Under the pieces are notes generated by a model, which searched no databases, was not told where the DNA came from, and was given only the letters and a program-made list of their open reading frames with translations. A stretch of DNA of 20,707 nt, from IMG/VR virus record IMGVR_UViG_3300005841_000090, positions 1-20,707 of that record; one strand, 5' to 3'. Of the stretch, positions 8,619-14,380 are shown piece after piece (the stretch's first letter is position 1; each line of letters opens with the position of its first letter). Source of the DNA: a virus. A program made the position numbers and the translations under genes.

Positions 8619-8993
8619 TTATTCCATGCATTCCAGCTCGAATGCCACCGAGCACGTAGCAGCAGCGCCATTCGCCACACCCACGCGGATATAGATCGTC
8701 TGGGCCGTGAGATAGTCGGCGCTGGCTGCGATCGTGCGATCGTTGAACTTCGTGGCTGCCGTGAGGCCCGTTGCCGTGGCGGGGGTGACGATAGTCGTAC
8801 CGCCTGCTGCAGGAGCCGTATAGGCGCCGATCGTCGCGCTGGAGGCCGCAAGTGTCGTGCTGACATCGAACAGCGTCATGCGGCGGACGATATATTTGGC
8901 GAAGGGGACCGTTACGGGAGTATCGCCGACCGTATTCAGATCGACCAGATAGTTCACGGTCGTCGGGGCCGGGTGCTGATTGCGGAGAGACAT
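8619..8993 (-). CDS. Small Ala/Thr-rich beta-type protein, possible virion decoration, 124 aa
   Basis: The start has AAGGAAG at normal spacing and lies one base after the previous stop. The sequence is rich in Thr, Ala and Val with alternating short hydrophobic strands (for example TPVTVPFAKYIVRRMTLFDV and TIYIRVGVA). That suggests a small beta-sandwich, without membrane segments or catalytic motifs. Such proteins in late operons are often head decoration or fibre accessory proteins. I cannot assign a named family. A 62-base stretch separates its stop from the next gene's start. Confidence 0.75.
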   Translation of the reverse strand: MSLRNQHPAPTTVNYLVDLNTVGDTPVTVPFAKYIVRRMTLFDVSTTLAASSATIGAYTAPAAGGTTIVTPATATGLTAATKFNDRTIAASADYLTAQTIYIRVGVANGAAATCSVAFELECME

Positions 8994-8994
8994 A

Positions 8995-9303
8995 TCAGTG
9001 CTTCCTTTGTTCTGGGCGTTCGGCCGCTTTCTGTGCGAGCAGGGCCGTTAGCTCGTGATCAGTGTATTCGCGGACAGTCTTGTCAGTGACCGTGGCATCC
9101 ATCAGGACTTGCTGTACTGCCTTCCCGTCCAGGCGGTCTGCAATCTCACGCACGGCGGAGATATCGCCTTCCTCAGCCTGGGCAATCAGCTTGTCAGCGA
9201 TGCGACTCAGCTTGTCCGGGTCTTGGGTAAATTTGCGATGCAGCATCTCCGACCACATACGGTTCGGCTTGGCTGCGTATCGGTTGCCTTTTGCTGCTGC
9301 CAT
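8995..9303 (-). CDS. Putative terminase small subunit, 102 aa
   Basis: A small, basic, helical protein that begins MAAAKGNRYAAKPNRMWSEM. Its core is LADKL-type helices (LSRIADKLIAQAEEGDISAV then REIADRLDGKAVQQV). I recall this arrangement (basic 'GN.YA..N' start, 'IADKLI..A.EGD..A..EIADRLDGK') in short phage proteins encoded just upstream of TerL and annotated as small terminase subunits. The small subunit recognises the packaging site and delivers DNA to TerL. Length and position fit. It is separated from TerL by two genes, which is less usual. The upstream ribosome binding site is weak (AAAGAAAT). The function is inferred. Confidence 0.7.
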   Translation of the reverse strand: MAAAKGNRYAAKPNRMWSEMLHRKFTQDPDKLSRIADKLIAQAEEGDISAVREIADRLDGKAVQQVLMDATVTDKTVREYTDHELTALLAQKAAERPEQRKH

Positions 9304-9355
9304 GATTTCTTTGCGTATCGTTCTGTTACTTGTAACGTTTATGGTTGGGATGGAA

Positions 9356-9458
9356 GGCGTGAGGAGGACTCGAACCTCCGACCTGCATAACCGCCACGAT
9401 GGTCGCTCGAACGACTCCGTAACGGCCTAGCTGCTCTGCCAACTGAAGCTACCACGCC
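9356..9458 (-). tRNA. tRNA-like gene, isotype undetermined, non-standard middle
   Basis: Read on the minus strand, the 103-base element has a 7-bp acceptor stem (GGCGTGG with TCACGCC; one G-T pair). It also has a D arm (GCTT/GAGC around CAGTTGGCA) and a perfect 5-bp T arm (GGAGG/CCTCC) with the conserved loop TTCGAGT. Between the D and T arms are 53 bases instead of about 23 (A26 plus 52 more). I find no 5-bp stem with a 7-base loop and T33 there. The middle does contain small hairpins (GTCG/CGAC, GACC/GGTT). The 3' CCA is not encoded at the exact position. It could be a tRNA with an unusual long variable arm, a tRNA with an insertion, or a tRNA mimic. Its first base is the last base of the stop codon of the preceding gene. 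Confidence 0.55.
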
Positions 9459-10090
9459 TACTGCTGCTGTTTGTTACGGTTGCTGCCGAGGTTGCCATTG
9501 TTGCTGGCGCCAGGAGGGTTGACCCAGTACGTTCCGCCAAAGGCCGTATTCGCCCCGATGCTAGAGCCGCCAAGGTTGCTGCCGAGACTGCCGAATCCGT
9601 TGAACCCGCTATTGCTTGGCCCGCTGGCGTAATTCATCGCGCCACCGTTGGCGAACGTGCCGCCGGGGCCTGACTGCGGAGCGGGGCCGAGGAAATCTAG
9701 GAGTCCACCGGCATTCGGGCCTGAGAAGCTTTGCGGGCTGCGGCCGAAGAAATGGGACATGTTCAGGTTGCCGGTGTTTGCGGGGCTCCCCATATTACCC
9801 ATGAAGGCCTGGGCGAGGGATTGATTGCTGCCCCCACCGAACTGACCAAGTGGGCCGTTTAGGGGCTTATCGATCGATGCGTTACCAGCGCGATTGCCCT
9901 GATCAACCATGTTGCCGAAGTCGGTATTGGCCGCCCCGTTGAACTGATTCTGGTTGTAGCGATTGAACAGGCGGTTAGCAATGAGCCCACCGCCGGGGAC
10001 GAGGGCGCCAGCTCCTAGACCGAGCAGCGTCTGGAGCGGATGAGTGGTCATCGTGTTCCAGCGACTCTGTATGCGGTCCCCGATGCTCAT
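9458..10090 (-). CDS. Gly/Asn/Ser-rich low-complexity protein, putative virion protein, 210 aa
   Basis: An ATG start with AAGG eight bases upstream. The N-terminal 40 residues are helical with one weakly hydrophobic, Gly-rich stretch (LLGLGAGALVPGGGLIANRL). That could be a membrane-interacting helix but is short and contains Pro. From residue 45 to the end the protein is Gly/Asn/Ser/Gln/Phe-rich and disordered-looking, ending NKQQQ. The segment NTDFGNMVDQGN resembles QTDFGNLMNLLG in the Asn-rich gene at 2332-3519, which suggests a related role. There is no known family. The gene abuts the tRNA-like element, sharing one base. Confidence 0.65.
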   Translation of the reverse strand: MSIGDRIQSRWNTMTTHPLQTLLGLGAGALVPGGGLIANRLFNRYNQNQFNGAANTDFGNMVDQGNRAGNASIDKPLNGPLGQFGGGSNQSLAQAFMGNMGSPANTGNLNMSHFFGRSPQSFSGPNAGGLLDFLGPAPQSGPGGTFANGGAMNYASGPSNSGFNGFGSLGSNLGGSSIGANTAFGGTYWVNPPGASNNGNLGSNRNKQQQ

Positions 10091-10173
10091 CTTGTGGCCT
10101 TGTGAAGAGGTCGTCTAGCCGATAGCGTGGACGGATTGTAGCAATTTCCTGACACCAGCGTGGTAGCGGATCA

Positions 10174-10629
10174 CTATGCGACAAGTGAAGGGGTCGTGAT
10201 CAGCATGCCGATCGCCAGCACGTTGTTGCTCGTATAGCGCAGACCTATCACGGTCTTACTGGTCGTCCCCATGACCTGAATGACTCCGCTAGGAGTGCCG
10301 GAATAGATTTGCTGCGTAGTGCCATCCGAATTCACCAGGCTTACAGTGATCGGCCCATTCAGCGGATTCAGCGTGATGTTGCTAGAGAAGGTGAAAGGCT
10401 GATTGGGGTCTATCGGCTGCGTCAGCGGGCTTGTGATGGTTCCCGAGCCACCTAGAACCGTCATGACTCCAGCGGCGACCGAGAAGGCCGCATTGGTGAT
10501 TGTCCAGAGCAATGGCAGTGTGAGGCCAGGGTCTACCAAGCGCTGGAACTTCCCGAAGAACGCGTCGTAAAGCGTCTGGGCGTAACCAGTGACGTAATGG
10601 CTCTGATTGACGCCAGACGCGAGGCTCAT
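10174..10629 (-). CDS. Small beta-rich protein of unknown function, 151 aa
   Basis: The start was set at the ATG that overlaps the preceding stop as ATGA; a longer reading frame to 10674 begins inside the previous gene. The N-terminal third is aromatic and helical (QSHYVTGYAQTLYDAFFGKF). A short hydrophobic segment follows near residues 35-60. The rest is a beta-type region rich in Thr, Ser and Asn (TFSSNITLNPLNGPITVSLV). The last part alternates hydrophobic residues up to TTPSLVA. A virion or decoration role fits the late position, but there is no recognisable domain. An 83-base stretch without a visible gene lies between this gene and the next. Confidence 0.7.
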   Translation of the reverse strand: MSLASGVNQSHYVTGYAQTLYDAFFGKFQRLVDPGLTLPLLWTITNAAFSVAAGVMTVLGGSGTITSPLTQPIDPNQPFTFSSNITLNPLNGPITVSLVNSDGTTQQIYSGTPSGVIQVMGTTSKTVIGLRYTSNNVLAIGMLITTPSLVA

Positions 10630-10940
10630 GCGGCGAGGACTCGGGGTGAGCCACCTATGACATACACACCACAAGCGGCCGCCGTAGCGCTCTTGGTAGC
10701 CGCATAGACGGGGCCGCCGATGAGCTGTACTGCGGGGATGCTAGCCGTGAGCGTGATGATGTTCCCTGCCGTATCCGTCACCTGCTTGAAGATGCTGCCG
10801 ATCTGAATCCAGAGAGGAGCCGTTTCTGTCATAGCTAGGTTGTCAGCGCCGACAATTATGAAAGATGAGCCGGCACTATTGAACGGCTGTGGCGTGTTCT
10901 GGGCAGCCGTGGCGGGAGGGATTAGCGTTGACTGAGCCAT
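10626..10940 (-). CDS. Small beta-rich protein, possible decoration or fibre accessory, 104 aa
   Basis: The ATG at 10940 lies one base after the preceding stop; the extra N-terminal residues of the longest frame would overlap that gene. The protein alternates short strands with Ala/Thr/Gly (SSFIIVGADNLAMTETAPLW, ITLTASIPAVQLIGGPVYAA) and ends GVYVIGGSPRVLAA. No signal peptide, membrane span or catalytic motif is evident. It is coupled to the following gene by an ATGA overlap. Function unknown; together with the 151-residue neighbour it could form a small virion surface module. Confidence 0.7.
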   Translation of the reverse strand: MAQSTLIPPATAAQNTPQPFNSAGSSFIIVGADNLAMTETAPLWIQIGSIFKQVTDTAGNIITLTASIPAVQLIGGPVYAATKSATAAACGVYVIGGSPRVLAA

Positions 10941-10941
10941 G

Positions 10942-11187
10942 TTACGGAGTCGGCTGCGCCAGCGCATTCACCTGCGCCGTATTCTGGTTGATGCGGTCCA
11001 CCACCGGCTGAAGATCGGTCGCGCCCGGAAGTGCTGCGATGCGAGCCGTCAGGTCCGTGATGGCTTGCGCTTGAGTGTCGAGTGCTGCGTTGACTTCTGC
11101 GATACCAGCCATGAGCATGACTCCTATGAGGGTGACGAGGATGATTAGTGCGAGTGCGGCCAGCGCGATGATGGTTTCAGCGCCCAT
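10942..11187 (-). CDS. Single-span membrane protein with coiled-coil tail, 81 aa
   Basis: The start was set at MGAETIIALAAL, with GGGAG upstream; the longer frame would read through Rz1. A strongly hydrophobic helix spans about residues 5-28 (ALAALALIILVTLIGVMLMA). A helical, heptad-like region follows (about 30-75, including DTQAQAITDLTARIAALPG). The topology is probably a short N-terminus outside or in the membrane and a cytoplasmic or periplasmic coil. It overlaps the end of Rz1 by 11 bases, so it belongs to the lysis operon. It may be a small holin or antiholin or a spanin-associated membrane protein; none is proven. Confidence 0.7.
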   Translation of the reverse strand: MGAETIIALAALALIILVTLIGVMLMAGIAEVNAALDTQAQAITDLTARIAALPGATDLQPVVDRINQNTAQVNALAQPTP

Positions 11188-11437
11188 GGACCCACTCCCG
11201 GAGGCTATCGTACCGCGATTTGCATTCTGCGTAAGCCTGTTGAGACGCGATTCGGTTGGCCAGCAGATCGGCCGCATAGTCTTGTGACAGGCTTGGCAGA
11301 TTCGGCAGCGTCGGGGGCAAATCTGGCATGCCAGGAAGCTCGCGCGGAGCCGGACAGACAGGCGGCAGAGTGATCGGCGCGACAGTCGGAACCTGCGCGC
11401 AGCCAGACAACAGGAGCGCCAGCAAATAGCGGCTCAC
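11177..11437 (-). CDS. Rz1: Rz1-like outer-membrane lipoprotein (o-spanin), 86 aa
   Basis: The GTG start overlaps the Rz stop as GTGA and has GGAGAGGG upstream. A longer ATG at 11485 lacks a ribosome site. The N-terminus is a very short signal with a lipobox (LLALLLSGC, Cys at residue 12), followed by a Pro-rich mature part (PTVAPITLPPVCPAPRELPG and more). Such a Pro-rich lipoprotein directly behind Rz is diagnostic of an o-spanin. Known Rz1 proteins are lipidated in the outer membrane and bind Rz across the periplasm to fuse the membranes at the end of lysis. The C-terminal 35 residues form a helix (SLSQDYAADLLANRIASQQA), longer than in lambda Rz1. The short leader before Cys is unusual. Confidence 0.85.
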   Translation of the reverse strand: MSRYLLALLLSGCAQVPTVAPITLPPVCPAPRELPGMPDLPPTLPNLPSLSQDYAADLLANRIASQQAYAECKSRYDSLREWVHGR

Positions 11438-11793
11438 GACCCCTCTCCGTTCCAGAGTCTCACATAGTCCTGAGACAGTTCGCATTTGGCTGGCGGCTGA
11501 ACCTTGGCGACCTGTAGCTTGATCCCCGAGAACTTGTCAGCGATAGCCTGTAACTGGTCGCTCGCTGCCTTCTGGCGGTCTTGGTCGGCTGCTCGTGCTG
11601 CGGAATCGGCCAGGGACTGCGACTGCGCGCGCTGTTGCCATTCCTGGAGAGATGCCGCTAGGGCAGTAGCCTCATGGGCTGCGCACGCATCCTGCGCTCT
11701 CCTGTGGCCTTTAGCGTAGCCATAGCCAGTAGCGCCAGCAAGGATCGCAAGCAGGGCGGTTCCGGCAATCGCGTACGTTTGCAGGCTAAGCAT
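11434..11793 (-). CDS. Rz: Rz-like inner-membrane spanin (i-spanin), 119 aa
   Basis: One N-terminal membrane helix (about residues 6-27, TYAIAGTALLAILAGATGYG) is followed by a long Ala/Gln/Arg-rich helical periplasmic domain (about 30-95, for example LQEWQQRAQSQSLADSAARA). It ends in a polar tail (CELSQDYVRLWNGEGS). This layout, its length, and the coupled Pro-rich lipoprotein behind it identify an i-spanin. It anchors in the inner membrane and pairs with Rz1 to disrupt the outer membrane. The ATG start overlaps the previous gene by 8 bases. It lies in a long lysis operon with the endolysin-like gene and a holin candidate upstream. Confidence 0.87.
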   Translation of the reverse strand: MLSLQTYAIAGTALLAILAGATGYGYAKGHRRAQDACAAHEATALAASLQEWQQRAQSQSLADSAARAADQDRQKAASDQLQAIADKFSGIKLQVAKVQPPAKCELSQDYVRLWNGEGS

Positions 11794-12103
11794 CAGGCTC
11801 CATCCCGTTCGTAGCCCGCAACAGGGACTCTAGTTCGCTCCGGTAGTGCCGGGAGGTGTCCGGCCTCAGCGACCAGACGCCTCTTTTGTTCTCGAAGAAC
11901 AGCGATCCCAGCCTCAAAGCCTTGTCGGTAATATCCCGATTGGCTGTCACGTAGCCCTTGTGATACTGCAGCACGGCAAGCATCACGTCCTGCAGCTCGG
12001 TAAACATCACCAAACGTTCCGCCGTCCTCTCGCTCACCGGTAGCGCGGATGTCGCTTTGGCTCGATCGAGCAGCGACTGGGCGATTTTCAGGATATCCGG
12101 CAC
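11786..12103 (-). CDS. Small helical protein of unknown function in lysis operon, 105 aa
   Basis: A GTG start with only a weak ribosome site. A competing frame of the same size (11793-12110) looks like a shadow, being rich in Arg, Gly and Ala without pattern. The chosen product is an alpha-helical soluble protein (LKIAQSLLDRAKAT, ERTAERLVMFTELQDVMLAV) with a polar, Arg-rich C-terminal region. No membrane segment or motif is recognised. It overlaps the start of Rz by 8 bases. Its place between a tiny membrane gene and Rz suggests expression with lysis, perhaps as a regulator. That is only positional. Confidence 0.6.
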   Translation of the reverse strand: MPDILKIAQSLLDRAKATSALPVSERTAERLVMFTELQDVMLAVLQYHKGYVTANRDITDKALRLGSLFFENKRGVWSLRPDTSRHYRSELESLLRATNGMEPDA

Positions 12104-12112
12104 GGAGCACGG

Positions 12113-12226
12113 TTACGGCTTCTCAGGCAGCGAAATGCCTTTCTTGGCGAAGAATCGCTTGATAGCGGCGTGGAATACAGCGCCAGCTACAGCGCCAACG
12201 AGGAAGACGATGATGTAGTCGATCAT
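12113..12226 (-). CDS. Tiny single-span membrane protein, 37 aa
   Basis: The ATG overlaps the stop of the holin candidate as ATGA, which strongly supports translation. The peptide starts MIDYIIVFLVGAVAGAVFHA, a hydrophobic helix of about 20 residues, and ends with a basic tail (IKRFFAKKGISLPEKP). An N-terminal span followed by a basic cytoplasmic tail is the classic positive-inside pattern. Phages often carry such short membrane peptides in lysis cassettes as holins, pinholins or antiholins. The identity is undecided. Confidence 0.65.
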   Translation of the reverse strand: MIDYIIVFLVGAVAGAVFHAAIKRFFAKKGISLPEKP

Positions 12227-12552
12227 GGTTTGTACGCCTTGGGGATGAGGTCAGGGTATCTCGTGTAGAACCAGCGGGTTCCCATCTGGTGGAGCGTGGG
12301 GCCAGCGAGGCCAGTCGTGATGGCGAGGCAGAAGCCTACTGCCGTGGCATCCAGCCAGAAGGTCATGCAGGACGATACGCCGAAGCACGTGAGACGGGTG
12401 ATCCTGTCTGCGGCGTAGGCATCCATCGTGCGTGGGAGCATGTGGGCCAGAGTTTCGGCGAGGAAGATGCCAGCGATCAGCGCGAGGACGGATGCGGCAC
12501 CATGTGCGTTAGCGAGGATCGTGCGTATCTGGACGGCGAGGAAGTCCAGCAT
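12223..12552 (-). CDS. Multi-span membrane protein, holin candidate, 109 aa
   Basis: The ATG at 12552 has GGAG seven bases upstream. A GTG three bases further upstream (12555) is possible and would give a GTGA overlap with the previous gene. Two strongly hydrophobic regions are visible: one near residues 18-38 (AASVLALIAGIFLAETLAHM), another near 53-85 (CFGVSSCMTFWLDATAVGFC then LAITTGLAGPTL) that may be two spans. The C-terminus is polar and aromatic (TRWFYTRYPDLIPKAYKP). Holins are small multi-span proteins that make holes in the inner membrane, and they usually sit beside the endolysin, as here. The sequence family is not recognised, so holin is an inference from topology and context. Confidence 0.6.
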   Translation of the reverse strand: MLDFLAVQIRTILANAHGAASVLALIAGIFLAETLAHMLPRTMDAYAADRITRLTCFGVSSCMTFWLDATAVGFCLAITTGLAGPTLHQMGTRWFYTRYPDLIPKAYKP

Positions 12553-12959
12553 CACCGCACTCCAGCCATGCTAGCGCCATTCTCCAGCATCACGTTGTCG
12601 TACGGGCACGAGCCGTTCTCATGGATCGTCATGGCCCGCAGAATCTTGGCCATGTTCTCCATATGGCTGAGGTCGTATAGCTCGTCCTTGTTCACCCCGC
12701 AGCCTTTCGCGACTGAGGCAACGTACGCAGCGGTATCGTTCTCGCTCTCGGGCGCCCAACGGTTCACGATGGCCTGGATTGACCAGCAGCCATAGCGTGA
12801 CTGGTAGTTAAGCAGGAGCTTCGCAGCGGCGCGCAGGCCGTATTCCGGAGACGAGAACACGCAGAATGACGGGTCAGTCTGTTCGTCGGCCAACCCCTGC
12901 CAATTGTCGCCGGTACGGATGTTCAATGGGTTGTTGTTGCGCAAACCTCTGGAGGCCAT
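12552..12959 (-). CDS. Endolysin-like or virion-lysin protein (structural protein P5-like family), 135 aa
   Basis: The start was set at MASRGLRNNNPLNIR: the ATG overlaps the preceding stop as TGATG and has GGAG upstream. The segment RGLRNNNPLNIR followed by WQGLADEQTDPSFCVFSSPE then YGLRAAAKLLLNYQSRYG, and IVNRWAPESENDTAAYV, matches a conserved phage family. I recall this family as 'structural protein P5', which is thought to have peptidoglycan-degrading activity. There is no signal peptide, so it needs a holin to reach the cell wall, consistent with the neighbours. The length is typical. The catalytic residues are not certain to me; the conserved Glu/Asp and His positions would need comparison with homologues. 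Muramidase or transglycosylase activity is inferred. Confidence 0.7.
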   Translation of the reverse strand: MASRGLRNNNPLNIRTGDNWQGLADEQTDPSFCVFSSPEYGLRAAAKLLLNYQSRYGCWSIQAIVNRWAPESENDTAAYVASVAKGCGVNKDELYDLSHMENMAKILRAMTIHENGSCPYDNVMLENGASMAGVR

Positions 12960-13057
12960 CAGTCCCGCTCCGACTTGCGCGAGAACAGCGCGCACAGCGT
13001 CAGCTCGGCGAGGCATGCCGCGATGATTCCCAAGGTCCACCAGGTTTCGGTTGTCAT
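12959..13057 (-). CDS. Tiny single-span membrane protein, 32 aa
   Basis: The ATG overlaps the HNH endonuclease stop as ATGA and its own stop overlaps the lysin start as TGATG, so the frame is closed on both sides. The peptide starts MTTETWWTLGIIAACLAELT, a hydrophobic helix with two Trp at its start, and ends with a basic tail (SRKSERD). It has the pattern of a single-span inner-membrane peptide and may be a small holin-like protein. Because it is so short, the call rests mostly on the two overlaps. Confidence 0.55.
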   Translation of the reverse strand: MTTETWWTLGIIAACLAELTLCALFSRKSERD

Positions 13058-13500
13058 CTCACATGGCCCCAAAAACGTCCACTAGCAATGTTGCTGATGG
13101 ATGTGCGCGATACCCCGAACTCAATCGCAATTGCCCTATGCGATACGCCAGATTCTATCTTTCTCCTAATCGACAAGACTTTCTCTGGCGAGAGCACATT
13201 AGCAGAATTCCCATGCCTACGACGACCCTTCCGATCCATGTCGCACATGTTCTCTTTCGGAGAACCGAGGAACAAATGCGATGGGTTGATGCAGGATGGT
13301 GTATCGCACCTGTGGCACACATGGAAATTCCCAGCCTTCCCTTTGTGCACAGCATAAGAGCTTCGGTGGGCTAATACCTTCTTCCCACGCCAACGAAGTA
13401 TTCCATACCCTTTCGCCAGGCCACCAAGCCATAGCCAGCAACCAGATTCTGGAACTGGCATGCTTAGGCGCTCTATCTTTTCGCCAAGAGACTCGGGCAT
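13054..13500 (-). CDS. HNH homing endonuclease with C-terminal helix-turn-helix, 148 aa
   Basis: The start at MPES has AAGGGG seven bases upstream. An earlier ATG at 13515 would add five residues and is coupled to a 17-codon frame. Residues 62-76 read CHRCDTPSCINPSHL, the Cys/His-rich HNH core found in phage homing endonucleases, followed by LFLGSPKENMCDMDRKGRRR. An N-terminal part has GCWLWLGGLAKGYG, typical of this family. The C-terminal part, SHRAIAIEFGVSRTSISNIA (about 120-139), is a helix-turn-helix for DNA binding. Homing endonucleases cut cognate sites lacking the gene and spread by repair. It sits inside the lysis operon, overlapping the next gene as ATGA. The site it recognises is unknown. 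Confidence 0.88.
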   Translation of the reverse strand: MPESLGEKIERLSMPVPESGCWLWLGGLAKGYGILRWRGKKVLAHRSSYAVHKGKAGNFHVCHRCDTPSCINPSHLFLGSPKENMCDMDRKGRRRHGNSANVLSPEKVLSIRRKIESGVSHRAIAIEFGVSRTSISNIASGRFWGHVR

Positions 13501-13511
13501 AGAATTCCCCT

Positions 13512-13565
13512 TCATCTGTTAGATGCGCCCCCGGACTCGCTCACGGGGACGACTTTCGGCTCCAT
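13512..13565 (-). CDS. Possible 17-codon ORF between lysis genes and HNH gene
   Basis: A 17-residue frame, MEPKVVPVSESGGASNR, starts one base after the stop of the helical gene at 13567. Its stop overlaps an in-frame ATG at 13515 of the HNH gene as ATGA. This is the usual coupling pattern of the operon. It may be a translated leader, the stump of a gene interrupted by the HNH insertion, or chance. A hairpin (CCCCG/CGGGG) lies within it. Confidence 0.3.
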   Translation of the reverse strand: MEPKVVPVSESGGASNR

Positions 13566-13566
13566 C

Positions 13567-13905
13567 TTAGGGGGAGACTCGGCCGACAGTTGATCTTACC
13601 TTCTTTTCCGCACGATTGGCAAAGTAGATGCGGTCCAGATAGCGAACGCGTTTCTTGCGTTCTTCCAGGGGTAGTACGGTGCGGGCGTTGCCCGCTTTTG
13701 GCCTCGGCGTATGCTCCTCCGTCAGATCGAGCACGTAAATCGCGCAGGCTGCGTAGCGATAGGCTTGTGCGCGCGACATACCGAACTTGTCACGCATGCG
13801 CTGACATAGCTCAGCCAGGGCGATGGATTCCTTGGGTAGCTCGGTCATCCAGAGCACGATCCGCATGGATAGTTCCATCGGTTCGTAGTTGTGGCCCTTA
13901 ATCAT
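13567..13905 (-). CDS. Small helical protein with helix-turn-helix-like segment, 112 aa
   Basis: The start at MIKGHNYEP has GGAG five bases upstream and overlaps the previous stop as ATGA. The longer frame to 14031 has an Arg-rich lead that looks like non-coding translation. The middle contains IALAELCQRMRDKFGMSRAQ followed by AYRYAACAIYVL, which reads as a helix-turn-helix (AELCQRMRDKFGMSRAQAYR). The C-terminus is basic (LEERKKRVRYLDRIYFANRA). A DNA-binding role is plausible. No known family is recognised; the target is unknown. It is upstream of the HNH gene and lysis genes in the same operon, so it could regulate late expression, but that is speculation. Confidence 0.65.
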   Translation of the reverse strand: MIKGHNYEPMELSMRIVLWMTELPKESIALAELCQRMRDKFGMSRAQAYRYAACAIYVLDLTEEHTPRPKAGNARTVLPLEERKKRVRYLDRIYFANRAEKKVRSTVGRVSP

Positions 13906-14069
13906 GTCAGCTCCGCGAGGTATTTGCGGGCGGCGTCCACGACGAGCTGCCATTTCTTGCCTTCCTCCAGCATGTGATCGAACTGCAGCCGTTCGTCTCT
14001 GGCGCGCTGCTCGTCCAAGTCTTGCTGACACGATACCAGCGCCTTCTCTAGCTCTTGGGTGTAGGTCAT
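13902..14069 (-). CDS. Small coiled-coil protein, 55 aa
   Basis: ATGA overlaps at both ends (with the genes at 14066 and 13905) support the frame. The protein is a continuous charged helix (LEKALVSCQQDLDEQRARDE then RLQFDHMLEEGKKWQLVVDA) with heptad character and no other motif. It looks like a small coiled-coil phage protein of unknown function, probably soluble. Confidence 0.6.
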   Translation of the reverse strand: MTYTQELEKALVSCQQDLDEQRARDERLQFDHMLEEGKKWQLVVDAARKYLAELT

Positions 14070-14356
14070 GGCGTGGTCTCCTGCTCCAGAAATAGGTTCT
14101 CTTCAGGCCGATTCAGAACAGCATCCAACGCAGCCTCCATCCGCGCCCGCTCGCACAGTCCGCTGCGCACAGGAGTGCCCTCCGCATGGTCGTACCAAAT
14201 CATGGCGCGCTGCACCAGAGCAGGATCGACCAAGCTTTTACGAACAGTTTCGCGAGGTGTTGCAATTCTTGAACTGCCCGCGCAGCCATGAAAAGGCGCA
14301 CACATATCAGGCGTCTGGCAGCGAGTCATCGTGCGTTGGCAAATAAGGTCGCTCAT
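14066..14356 (-). CDS. Cys-rich N-terminus small protein, 96 aa
   Basis: An ATG with a strong AGGGG site upstream, overlapping the next gene as ATGA. The N-terminus has spaced cysteines and a Pro: Cys6, Cys13, Cys19 and Cys25 in SDLICQRTMTRCQTPDMCAP continuing with FHGCAG. These could bind zinc or form a small knuckle. The rest is helical and polar (DPALVQRAMIWYDHAEGTPV, ARMEAALDAVLNRPEE). I have seen similar small Cys-rich phage proteins but know of no function for them. It is the gene just downstream of the second HNH gene. Confidence 0.65.
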   Translation of the reverse strand: MSDLICQRTMTRCQTPDMCAPFHGCAGSSRIATPRETVRKSLVDPALVQRAMIWYDHAEGTPVRSGLCERARMEAALDAVLNRPEENLFLEQETTP

Positions 14357-14380
14357 CTCTATTCCCCTCTAGGTAGGTAG

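Noticed and set aside
8557-8655. The N-terminal extension of the zinc-ribbon-like gene
   Set aside because: It runs into the preceding gene; the internal ATG at 8556 has a clear AGGGG site.
11793-12110. A 105-codon frame overlapping the helical gene before Rz
   Set aside because: The translation is Arg/Ala/Gly-rich without helix pattern; the neighbouring frame gives a normal helical protein.
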